From contig CANQXN010000027.1 in assembly GCA_947627815.1 (NCBI GenBank), positions 1 to 15,445 on the forward strand: a stretch of 15,445 nucleotides of DNA, written 5' to 3'. Positions 6,350 to 13,281 of the stretch are shown here, piece after piece. The notes under the pieces are model-generated. The model saw nothing but the letters and a program-made list of their open reading frames with translations, was not told the DNA's origin and made no database searches. A program made the translations under genes and the position numbers. Position 1 is the first letter of the stretch. Each line of letters begins with the position of its first letter. This DNA is from an uncultured Clostridia bacterium (GTDB lineage Bacteria; Bacillota; Clostridia; Oscillospirales; CAG-272).

Positions 6350-7231
6350 ATGACCGCTGCTCATGAAATCAACCTGGAACAAGTCAAAGCCCGGCAGAAA
6401 GTCGTGCGGATTGTCGTCAAGGTTCTGCTCTACGCCTTTTTGGGCTTTATGGCGCTCATTGTGATCTTCCCCTTCTACTGGATGATCATTTCCTCCCTCA
6501 AGAGCCTGGAAGAATACCGGCAGGCGGTGCCTACCTTCATTCCCACCAAGGGATGGCATTTTTCCAACTATGCCAAGGCCTTTACTGACGGCAATTTAGG
6601 CGCGCTCTTTTGGCACACCGCCTATGTGGGGATCGTCTCCACCATCATTTCGCTTGTGATCACCGTGCTGGCCGCCTTTGCCTTTGCCCGTTTGGAATTT
6701 AAGGGCAAAAACCTCCTCTTCGGCGCGCTGCTTGCCACCATGATGATCCCCGGCGAGCTCTTCACCATCACCAACTACATCACCGTGACGCGGTTCGGCT
6801 GGCTGAACACCTACACCGTCCTAATCGTGCCGTTTTTGGTGAGCGTCTTTTACATCTATCTATTGCGGCAGAACTTCATGCAGATCCCCAATGAACTCTA
6901 TCTCGCCGCCAAAGTGGACGGCACCAGCGACCTCAAATACCTCTGGAAGGTCATGATCCCGCTGGCGCTGCCCTCGCTTATCTCCATCACCATCTTGAAA
7001 ATGATGGGCGCTTGGAACTCCTACATCTGGCCGCGTCTTGTCGCCAACGACGAGGCGCACCGCATGATCACCAACGGCTTGCGCAACGCCTTCACCGAGT
7101 CGACGGGCGATGTCAACTTCCCGGTGCAGATGGCGGCCGTGGCGATTGTCTCTTTCCCGCTGTTTTTGGTCTTTATCTTCCTGCGCAAGTACATCATGAA
7201 AGGCGTCAGCCGCAGCGGTATCAAGGGCTGA
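6350..7231 (+). CDS. ABC transporter permease, MalG/UgpE-like (CUT1)
   Basis: This is the second channel subunit, 293 residues, with six hydrophobic segments near 22-48, 86-113, 121-141, 152-172, 204-222 and 259-278. The motif PFYWMIISSLKS after helix 1 and the EAA loop LYLAAKVDGTS followed by LWKVMIPLALP (about 183-209) are typical of the MalG/UgpE branch. The short C-terminal tail KGVSRSGIKG matches the conserved G-x-x-x-G-A/I-K-G ending of the family. The ATG at 6350 is preceded by a near-perfect AAGGAGGTG only 14 bp after the previous stop. It forms the membrane pore with the preceding permease and receives substrate from the binding protein encoded next. Confidence 0.93.
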   Translation: MTAAHEINLEQVKARQKVVRIVVKVLLYAFLGFMALIVIFPFYWMIISSLKSLEEYRQAVPTFIPTKGWHFSNYAKAFTDGNLGALFWHTAYVGIVSTIISLVITVLAAFAFARLEFKGKNLLFGALLATMMIPGELFTITNYITVTRFGWLNTYTVLIVPFLVSVFYIYLLRQNFMQIPNELYLAAKVDGTSDLKYLWKVMIPLALPSLISITILKMMGAWNSYIWPRLVANDEAHRMITNGLRNAFTESTGDVNFPVQMAAVAIVSFPLFLVFIFLRKYIMKGVSRSGIKG

Positions 7232-7296
7232 TCACGCATTGTTTCCCCTGAAAATTCTCATATAAAAACAAAACGAACGAGAAGAAAGGACAAACC

Positions 7297-8802
7297 ATGA
7301 AAAAAATTCTGATTTCTCTGCTGTTGGTGTTTGCGATGCTTTCCAGCCTGCTTCTGGTGGCTTGCGGCGGCGACACCACCACAACGCCCCAGAACCAGAC
7401 CGACAACAGCAACACACCCGGCGGCACCGAACAGCCGGCCATTCCCACGGTCGACCCCGCCGACGCCAACTTCCAGGTTCCCGCAAGCGGCTTTGACACA
7501 AGCAAACCCGTCACCATCACCTTCTATCACACCATGGGTCAGAACCTGAACGCCGTGTTGGACAACTACATCGCGGAGTTCAACAAGCTCTTCCCCAACA
7601 TCACGATAGAGTGGACGCAGGTCGGCGACTATGACGATGTGAGAGACCAGATCAGCACCGAGCTTTTGGCGGGCAACCAGCCCAACATCGCCTATTGCTA
7701 TCCCGACCATGTGGCGCTCTACAATGTGGCGGGCGCCGTCGCTCAGCTCGACGCGCTCATCGCCAGCACCATGACCGTGACCCACGACGACGGCACCACC
7801 GAGACGCTCGGCCTCACGCAGGAACAGATCGATGACTTCATTCAAGGTTACTACGATGAAGGCCGTCAGTTCGGCGACGGGTTCATGTATTCTCTGCCCT
7901 TCTCCAAATCCACCGAAGTGCTCTACTACAACAAGACCTTCTTCAAAGAGCACAACCTCTCGGTGCCTACCACTTGGGACGAAATGGAAGCCCTCTGCCA
8001 AAAGATTCTCGAGATCGACGACCACTGCGTCCCGCTCGGCTATGACTCGGAAGCCAACTGGTTCATCACGATGTGCGAGCAGGGCAAGACCCCCTATACT
8101 TCCGCCACCGGTGAACACTTCCTCTTCAATACGCCCGAAAACCGCGCCTTTGTCAAGAGATTCAGCGAGTGGTATGCCAAAGGCTATGTCACCACGCAGG
8201 GTCTGTACGGCGCGTATACCTCCGGTTTGTTCATTGAACCCGATCCCACGATGACGAGAAGCTATATGTCGATCGGCTCTTCCGCCGGCGCGACCCACCA
8301 GCGCCCCGACCGTGTGGACGGCGAATATCCCTTCGAAGTGGGCATCGCCCCCATTCCTCAGCTCGATACGAACAACAAGAAAGTGATTTCTCAAGGCCCG
8401 AGCGTCTGCATTTTCAACGCCTCCGACCCGCAGAAAGTCCTCGCTTCCTGGCTGTTTGTCAAGTACCTCACCACCAATGTTGAGTTCCAGGCCGAGTTCT
8501 CCATGGTGTCCGGCTATGTGCCTGTCATCAAATCGGTAGAGACCAACGAAGCCTACGCCAACTTCCTCAAATCCGCCGAAAACGGCAATGACGGCATCGC
8601 CGCCCTGTCCGCCAAGGTTTGCCTCGATCAGGAAGAATACTACTATGCTTCCCCCGCTTTCAACGGCTCCTCCAAAGCCCGTGACGAAGTCGGCGCCCTC
8701 TTGCAGAAGTGCCTGCCTCTCACCGGCTCGAATCTCGAAGATCAGATCGAGGAAGCCTTTGAAGACGCCATCGACGAATGCGAATATTTCGTCACAGACT
8801 GA
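7297..8802 (+). CDS. extracellular solute-binding lipoprotein (family 1, CUT1)
   Basis: This 501-residue surface lipoprotein is the substrate receptor of the importer. It has a Lys-rich start (MKKILISLL), a hydrophobic core, and lipobox LVAC with the lipid-carrying Cys23. A Thr/Asn/Gln/Pro-rich linker (about 24-55) leads to the binding domain, whose start PVTITFYHTMG is typical of UgpB/MalE-like family 1 proteins. Other family hallmarks are LFPNITIEWTQVGDYDD, LPFSKSTEVLYYNKTFF, PTTWDEMEALCQKI, and near the end PQKVLASWLFVKYLT with SMVSGYVPVIKS. The binding-site residues cannot be read from sequence alone, so the ligand is unknown; sugars are the family default. The ATG at 7297 has AGAAAGGA upstream. 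The next lipoprotein follows closely, so the receptor and the nuclease-like protein should be made together. Confidence 0.92.
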   Translation: MKKILISLLLVFAMLSSLLLVACGGDTTTTPQNQTDNSNTPGGTEQPAIPTVDPADANFQVPASGFDTSKPVTITFYHTMGQNLNAVLDNYIAEFNKLFPNITIEWTQVGDYDDVRDQISTELLAGNQPNIAYCYPDHVALYNVAGAVAQLDALIASTMTVTHDDGTTETLGLTQEQIDDFIQGYYDEGRQFGDGFMYSLPFSKSTEVLYYNKTFFKEHNLSVPTTWDEMEALCQKILEIDDHCVPLGYDSEANWFITMCEQGKTPYTSATGEHFLFNTPENRAFVKRFSEWYAKGYVTTQGLYGAYTSGLFIEPDPTMTRSYMSIGSSAGATHQRPDRVDGEYPFEVGIAPIPQLDTNNKKVISQGPSVCIFNASDPQKVLASWLFVKYLTTNVEFQAEFSMVSGYVPVIKSVETNEAYANFLKSAENGNDGIAALSAKVCLDQEEYYYASPAFNGSSKARDEVGALLQKCLPLTGSNLEDQIEEAFEDAIDECEYFVTD

Positions 8803-8834
8803 TTTCTCCGGCTAAAGAAAGAACAGGTTCCGCT

Positions 8835-10265
8835 ATGAAAAATACATGGATCCGACTGCTGGCGTTGGTTCTTGCGCTTGCCTGTTTTGTGGGTGTCATC
8901 GCCGCTTGCGGCGGCGATGACACCACCGCGCCGGCAAGCAGCGAAAGCACTTCGCCCGAGGCAAGCGCCCCGACAACCAGCAAAGATGAGACGGAAAATC
9001 CCACGCCTACCGAATTTGTCGACTATGTTTCGCAGTTGACGCTTGACGAAACTTCCTCTTCTCCGAAGGCGAAAGTCACCGTCAAGACCTTTGTCGACGG
9101 CGATACCACGCACTTCAATATCGATAAAAGCGTCATGGGCGACGGCGTGCTCAAAGCCCGCTATGCCGCCATCAATACGCCGGAATCGACCGGCGATGTC
9201 GAGCCGTTCGGCAAAAAAGCCGCCAATTTCACCAAAGAAATCCTGTCCAAAGCGGCGGAAATCTTAGTGGAATCGGAAAATCCCACCTGGGAACACGACT
9301 CCACCGGCTACCGCTATATGTCCTGGGTTTGGTACAAACAGACCAAGGACGGCCCCTGGCGCAACTTGAATCTCGAAATTCTCCAGAACGGCTTAGCGCT
9401 TGCCTCCAACACGGCGGGCAGCCGCTACGGCGACATCTGCATGAAAGCCCTGAATCAGGCAAAACAGCATAAGCTGGTGCTCTATTCGGGCGAAAAAGAC
9501 CCCGATTTCTACTACGGCGACGCCAGAGAAATGACCCTGAAAGTCCTGCGCACCTCGGTAGAAGCGCTGGTTGGCCAGAAGGTCGCCTTTGAAGGGGTTG
9601 TCACCAAGGACAACAGCAATACGGTCTATGTCGAAGAATACGATCCCGAAACCGATATGTATTACGGCATGACGGTCTATTACGGCTACAACCTCTCGGG
9701 CGAAGGGCTTTCGATCCTCAAAGTGGGCAACCGCGTGCGGATCGTCGGCACCGTGCAGTTTTACGAAGCCGGCGGCACCTATCAGGTGTCCGGCCTCACC
9801 TACCGCGCCATGAAGCCCAACGACCCCGGCAACATTCAAAAGGTTGACGACGAACACCACGATCCCGCTTTCCGCGAGACCGACGCGAAGACCTTTGCCG
9901 AGGGCAAAGTCGATGTCACCTTTGAAACGACCGACGAGGAAGGCAATGTGACCGAAACGACCACGACCTATGACTATGCCGCGCTCGCCATGAGCACCTC
10001 CCTCTCCATGAAGGGGCTGAAAGTGGTGTCGGTCTATACCACCACGAACGAAGACAGCTCTTCGCAGGGCGCGATGACCCTCACCTGCGAAAAGGACGGC
10101 GTCACGGTCGATGTGCGCACCGTGGTGCTCTTCCAGGACGGCAAGCTTGTCACCGAAGACGCCTTCAAAGGCAAGACGATTGATGTGCGGGGCATCGTGG
10201 ATTATTTTAACGGCTCCTATCAGATCAAAGTCTTCTCGATGAACGACATCACCGTGACAGACTGA
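8835..10265 (+). CDS. secreted lipoprotein with staphylococcal-nuclease-like domain and OB folds
   Basis: This 476-residue lipoprotein has a signal sequence and lipobox IAAC (Cys25), then a Ser/Thr/Pro/Glu linker to about residue 60. Residues about 80-218 resemble the thermonuclease (SNase) fold: VDGD (87-90), ARYAAINTPES (108-118), FGKKAANFTKEIL (125-137), DSTGYRYMSWVW (155-166) and NLEILQNGLAL (179-189). SNase Arg35, Glu43 and Arg87 correspond to R109, E117 and R160, and the calcium ligand Asp21 to D90; Asp40 is replaced by N114. Residues about 240-325 (LVGQKVAFEGVVT...LKVGNRVRIVGTVQFY) form an OB-like domain as in Bacillus YhcR, and a second OB-like unit lies near 390-475. The likely role is cutting nucleic acids at the cell surface. 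The ATG at 8835 starts a proper signal peptide; an upstream in-frame start overlaps the previous gene. Its ribosome site is weak. Confidence 0.83.
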   Translation: MKNTWIRLLALVLALACFVGVIAACGGDDTTAPASSESTSPEASAPTTSKDETENPTPTEFVDYVSQLTLDETSSSPKAKVTVKTFVDGDTTHFNIDKSVMGDGVLKARYAAINTPESTGDVEPFGKKAANFTKEILSKAAEILVESENPTWEHDSTGYRYMSWVWYKQTKDGPWRNLNLEILQNGLALASNTAGSRYGDICMKALNQAKQHKLVLYSGEKDPDFYYGDAREMTLKVLRTSVEALVGQKVAFEGVVTKDNSNTVYVEEYDPETDMYYGMTVYYGYNLSGEGLSILKVGNRVRIVGTVQFYEAGGTYQVSGLTYRAMKPNDPGNIQKVDDEHHDPAFRETDAKTFAEGKVDVTFETTDEEGNVTETTTTYDYAALAMSTSLSMKGLKVVSVYTTTNEDSSSQGAMTLTCEKDGVTVDVRTVVLFQDGKLVTEDAFKGKTIDVRGIVDYFNGSYQIKVFSMNDITVTD

Positions 10266-10363
10266 CCCCCCGTTTCTCTTGATCTTTCAGCGCGAAACTT
10301 TCGGTTAGGCGCTGGGATAACATAAACCGACAAAAGAAACAAAAAGAAACAAAGGAGAAGAAT

Positions 10364-12829
10364 ATGAAAAAAATTCTTTTGATCCTGCTGACGCTGGTGC
10401 TTTGCATCGGACTCCTGGCCGCTTGCGGCGGCGACGAGACCACAGGCGAACCGAGCGGCTCCAGCACCCCGACCACCACGGGCAGCCATACGCCGGCCAC
10501 TGACTCCGGCCTGCAGAAAGCCCGGGAATATCTGCGCACCCTTTACATTGATGCCGTAACCGGCACCAAGGACATTGCCGCCGATATCACCGGCCTGCCC
10601 ACAAGCCTCACCATCAGCGGCACGACCTACACCATCACCTGGACGGTCAACACCGAAGATGTCAAAGTGGTAAACGGCGAAAACAACACCGTGACAGTGG
10701 ATGTCGACGAAAAGTCCCCCAAGGATGTTCCTTTCGTTCTGACCGCTACCATCGCTACGGCGGCTGGCGAAAGCACGACCCTGACCCTCAACTATAAAGT
10801 CCTGCAGTTCAAAGTCGCTACTTATAAAGAGTTTGCGGCTATGGAAGACGACGCTACCGTGACGGTGCAGGGCATTGTCACCGCTATCATCGCGAAGAGC
10901 CAGGGCAACAGCTCCAACTGCCTCTATGTGCAGGGCGCCGACGGCGGCTTCTATATCTACAGCCTCACCGACGATCCCCTCACTGACACCAAACTGGAAG
11001 TCGGCATGGAAGTCCGCGTGACCGGTGTCAAAGACACCTATAACGGCACGCTGGAAATCACCAGCCCCACCGTTGAAATCGTCAGCACCGAAAAGAAGCC
11101 GGTTACGCCTATCGACTATACCGACATCTTCTCGAAAGCAACCGACCTCAAGGCGGAAGAGCTTGTCGGCGTTCAGGCCGCGCTCGTCACCATCAAGGGC
11201 GTGGAAATCACCGATGTTGACACGACCAACGGCTATTACAAATTCAAACTCGGCAATCTCGAAAGCTATGTCCGCATTTCTTCCTCCGTCTGCCCGATGA
11301 CCACGGAAGATCAGACCGCCATGATCACGGCTCACACCGAACATCGCGGCTATACCGCCGATGTCACCGGCGTCATCTGCGTTTACAGCGGCGCGTTCTA
11401 TCTGACCCCTGTTTCGAAAGACGCTTTCTCCAACTTCCAGCTGCCCAACCGTACCGATGCCGAAAAGGTCGAGCTTGAAAAAGACGCGCTGACCCTCCAG
11501 AGCACCGTGAACGAAGCGGGCGAAATCACCGTTCCCACGACTGGCGCCACCTACAGCGATGTCAAGATCAGCTGGAAGACCAACAATGAGCTTGTCAAAG
11601 TGGAAGACGGCAAACTGGTTGTCACCATGCCCACCGACACCACCGCTGTCACCGTCACGGCGACCTTGACGCTGGGCAGCGAAACCGCCACCGTCGAGTT
11701 CACCCTGAATCTCGTTGTGGCTCGCTCCTTCGTCGGCCAGGCGCTTGCCGCCGCCGGCAAATTGGACGGCAGCAAAAAGGAAACTTCCGCCAACGATTGG
11801 ATCGTGGTCGGCGAAGTTACGAGATTTGATAAAAACGGCGAATACAGCGAACAGTATGGCAACGCGTCCTTCTTTATCTCCGACGGCACACAGGAAATTC
11901 TTGTCTTCCGTACGAAGATGGAAGGCGTGGCCGATGTCAAAGTCGGCGATGTCCTCGCGCTGAAAGGCACCCTCCAGAACTATAACGGCACGCTTGAACT
12001 TACCAACGCTGTCGTTTATGCCAAACTCACCTCGCTTGCCGACGCGGCCGCTGCCGGTGTTGCCAATGCAGGCGTTGCCGGCACCGTGATTTACGGTCAG
12101 ATCAAGTCGATCGACACCGCGTACAGCGAACAGTACGGCAACATCACCGTGACCATCACCGACGGTAAGAACGATCTCTCCTGCTACCGTCTGGCCGGCG
12201 GCGCAACGCTGACGGTTGGCCAGTATATCCTTGTCACCGGTACGCCTTCGAGCTATAACGGCAACGCCCAGATGGCGGCTGGCGCGACTTACCTCGACAA
12301 TGCGGAAATCGTAGAAGTTACGCCCGATACGCCCGATACGCCTGCCGACGGCAACTGGACGCAGGTGAAAAAGGCGGAGGATATCGTGCCTGGCGGCACC
12401 TATCTGATCGTTTTCATTGACGAAGATAACAAAGTGTATGTGCTGGATCCCGCTCTCTTGGGTAAGCAGGGTCATGTGGACGGCGGCGTTGTGGCAAACG
12501 GCGTGATCACGAATTCCGAAGCGATTGCGAAATGCGCGGTTGTCATTGAAGCCAACGGCGACGGCTACAGCATCAAAGTGGGCGACACCTATATGCACGC
12601 GAAGAGCGGCGCCAATGGCATGGAGTTCGGCACCGATGCCTGCAAGCAGACCATCACCTTCAACGATGACGGCACTTGCGTGATCATCGATAGCGAGCAT
12701 AAAGGCAAAAATGACGCCACCGCTTCTCTCCAGTACAACAACACGGCCGGAGATAACGGCGACTTCTTCCGTTACTACAAAGACGGCAACATGAAAGCGG
12801 TCTGCCTCTTCAAACTGGTAGAAGACTGA
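10364..12829 (+). CDS. large multi-OB-fold lipoprotein with Ig-like modules, no visible catalytic domain
   Basis: This 821-residue surface lipoprotein has lipobox LAAC with Cys21 and a Thr/Ser/Gly linker. Modules, by residue: an atypical bacterial Ig-like unit (about 50-147, TYTITWTVNTEDVKVVNG); OB-like 1 (153-240, VTVQGIVTAI...VGMEVRVTGVKDTYNGTLEI); OB-like 2 (266-355, LVTIKGVEI...TADVTGVICVYSGAFYL); a second Ig-like unit (368-452, DVKISWKTNNELVKVEDG); OB-like 3 (478-553); OB-like 4 (573-650); an Asp-Thr-Pro linker (654-661); and a C-terminal beta domain (664-820, GGTYLIVF...FFRYYKDG) like those seen at the ends of secreted nuclease and lamin-tail proteins. No nuclease or phosphatase motif is visible, so binding of nucleic acid or polysaccharide is more likely than catalysis. 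The ATG at 10364 has AAAGGAGAAG upstream. It is the last gene before the strong terminator. Confidence 0.8.
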   Translation: MKKILLILLTLVLCIGLLAACGGDETTGEPSGSSTPTTTGSHTPATDSGLQKAREYLRTLYIDAVTGTKDIAADITGLPTSLTISGTTYTITWTVNTEDVKVVNGENNTVTVDVDEKSPKDVPFVLTATIATAAGESTTLTLNYKVLQFKVATYKEFAAMEDDATVTVQGIVTAIIAKSQGNSSNCLYVQGADGGFYIYSLTDDPLTDTKLEVGMEVRVTGVKDTYNGTLEITSPTVEIVSTEKKPVTPIDYTDIFSKATDLKAEELVGVQAALVTIKGVEITDVDTTNGYYKFKLGNLESYVRISSSVCPMTTEDQTAMITAHTEHRGYTADVTGVICVYSGAFYLTPVSKDAFSNFQLPNRTDAEKVELEKDALTLQSTVNEAGEITVPTTGATYSDVKISWKTNNELVKVEDGKLVVTMPTDTTAVTVTATLTLGSETATVEFTLNLVVARSFVGQALAAAGKLDGSKKETSANDWIVVGEVTRFDKNGEYSEQYGNASFFISDGTQEILVFRTKMEGVADVKVGDVLALKGTLQNYNGTLELTNAVVYAKLTSLADAAAAGVANAGVAGTVIYGQIKSIDTAYSEQYGNITVTITDGKNDLSCYRLAGGATLTVGQYILVTGTPSSYNGNAQMAAGATYLDNAEIVEVTPDTPDTPADGNWTQVKKAEDIVPGGTYLIVFIDEDNKVYVLDPALLGKQGHVDGGVVANGVITNSEAIAKCAVVIEANGDGYSIKVGDTYMHAKSGANGMEFGTDACKQTITFNDDGTCVIIDSEHKGKNDATASLQYNNTAGDNGDFFRYYKDGNMKAVCLFKLVED
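11843..12142 (+). repeat. duplicated OB-fold module inside the large lipoprotein
   Basis: OB-like modules 3 and 4 each begin with the residues YSEQYGN followed by a beta strand and an (S/T)DG turn. The DNA coding for this start, 11843-11863 and 12122-12142, is identical except for one synonymous base. The offset is 279 bp (93 codons), the size of one module, which points to an internal duplication followed by divergence. Confidence 0.65.
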
Positions 12830-12892
12830 TTTCTCCTTTGTTTATCGGATCGGCCGACCCTTTGTGACCGGCCGGTCTGATGGCCGACTCTT

Positions 12893-12926
12893 CTTTCCGG
12901 CCAAGGCCACCGCCTTTGCCGGAAAG
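12893..12926. repeat. GC-rich hairpin downstream of the OB lipoprotein
   Basis: CTTTCCGGC (12893-12901) pairs with GCCGGAAAG (12918-12926), and inside it AAGGC pairs with GCCTT around a CACC loop, with one C/T mismatch between the two stems. It is not followed by a T run, so it may protect the mRNA 3' end or assist the terminator 50 bp downstream. Confidence 0.6.
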
Positions 12927-12978
12927 GGGGCGGACGATAGATTCTCTTTTTCCTCAGCAGGGAAAATCCCCCGCAACA

Positions 12979-13026
12979 AATACCCGAAGCGTTCTTGTCC
13001 TGGGACGCTTCGGGTATTCCGTTTTT
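12979..13026 (+). terminator. strong intrinsic terminator ending the ABC/lipoprotein unit
   Basis: A perfect 14-bp stem, AATACCCGAAGCGT (12979-12992) with ACGCTTCGGGTATT (13005-13018), encloses a 12-base loop and is followed by CCG and five T's. It is the first convincing terminator on the + strand in the window and lies 150 bp after the large lipoprotein stop. Confidence 0.88.
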
Positions 13027-13110
13027 GTGGGGGCGTTTTTGTGGATTTTTTCAAAAACCCCCCAAACCGCCCCAAAACCGCCGAGCCGCAAAACCAATTT
13101 TTCCCTTTTT

Positions 13111-13164
13111 AAAGTTCTTAGAGGGGTTCCAAGGGGAACCTTCTTTCAAGAAGGTTCCCCTTGG
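13111..13164 (+). repeat. intergenic palindromic repeat, copy 2
   Basis: The lead-in AAAGTTCTT (13111-13119) and GGGGTTCC precede a perfect 17-bp inverted repeat: arms 13129-13145 and 13148-13164 are separated by only TC. Lead-in, loop-proximal TTCTT/AAGAA and overall layout match copy 1 at 251-294, while the outer stem differs on both arms so that pairing is preserved. Translated, it gives the kind of spurious small ORF (GEPSFKKVPLG) that recurs in clostridial annotations. Confidence 0.72.
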
Positions 13165-13200
13165 CCTTAAAAAACCAAAAGAAAATCCCAAAAAAAGAGG

Positions 13201-13229
13201 TTGTTTTTTTGTTCGCCCTTTGTTATAAT
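13201..13229 (+). promoter_or_regulatory. extended -10 promoter for the GH92 gene
   Basis: A perfect TATAAT (13224-13229) is preceded by TGT, giving an extended -10, with a weak TTGTTT (13201-13206) 17 bp upstream as -35. It lies about 50 bp before the GH92 start codon and after the terminator, so this gene has its own transcript. Confidence 0.7.
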
Positions 13230-13281
13230 AAACTGAATACCGATCTTCTTTTGGCGAACGCTACAAAACGGAGGCACTGCC

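Larger units (their letters stand above)
12830..13281. other. 452-bp intergenic region
   Basis: I see no gene here. From left to right it holds a GC-rich stretch with the perfect palindrome GACCGGCCGGTC (12866-12877), a long hairpin at 12893-12926, a strong intrinsic terminator at 12979-13026, an imperfect G/C-tract inverted repeat overlapping the terminator's T run (about 13021-13078), the palindromic repeat copy 2 (13111-13164) and a promoter (13201-13229). Short open frames in it are made of low-complexity or repeat-derived residues. Confidence 0.7.

Noticed and set aside
10288..10314. CAGCGC/GCGCTG stem between the two downstream lipoproteins as a terminator
   Set aside because: The stem is only six base pairs with a 15-base loop and no T run follows; at most a minor mRNA structure.
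10220..12700. 826-codon open frame on the minus strand
   Set aside because: It lies wholly antisense to the large lipoprotein, has no ribosome site, and its product is low-complexity His/Gly/Asp/Val-rich text typical of the reverse of GC-biased coding sequence.
251..13164. The two palindromic repeats as CRISPR repeats
   Set aside because: Only two copies, 12.8 kb apart, with no regular spacer array and no cas genes.
12864..13228. Short + strand open frames between the lipoprotein and the GH92 gene
   Set aside because: They cross a terminator hairpin and the palindromic repeat, lack good ribosome sites and give repeat-derived peptides.
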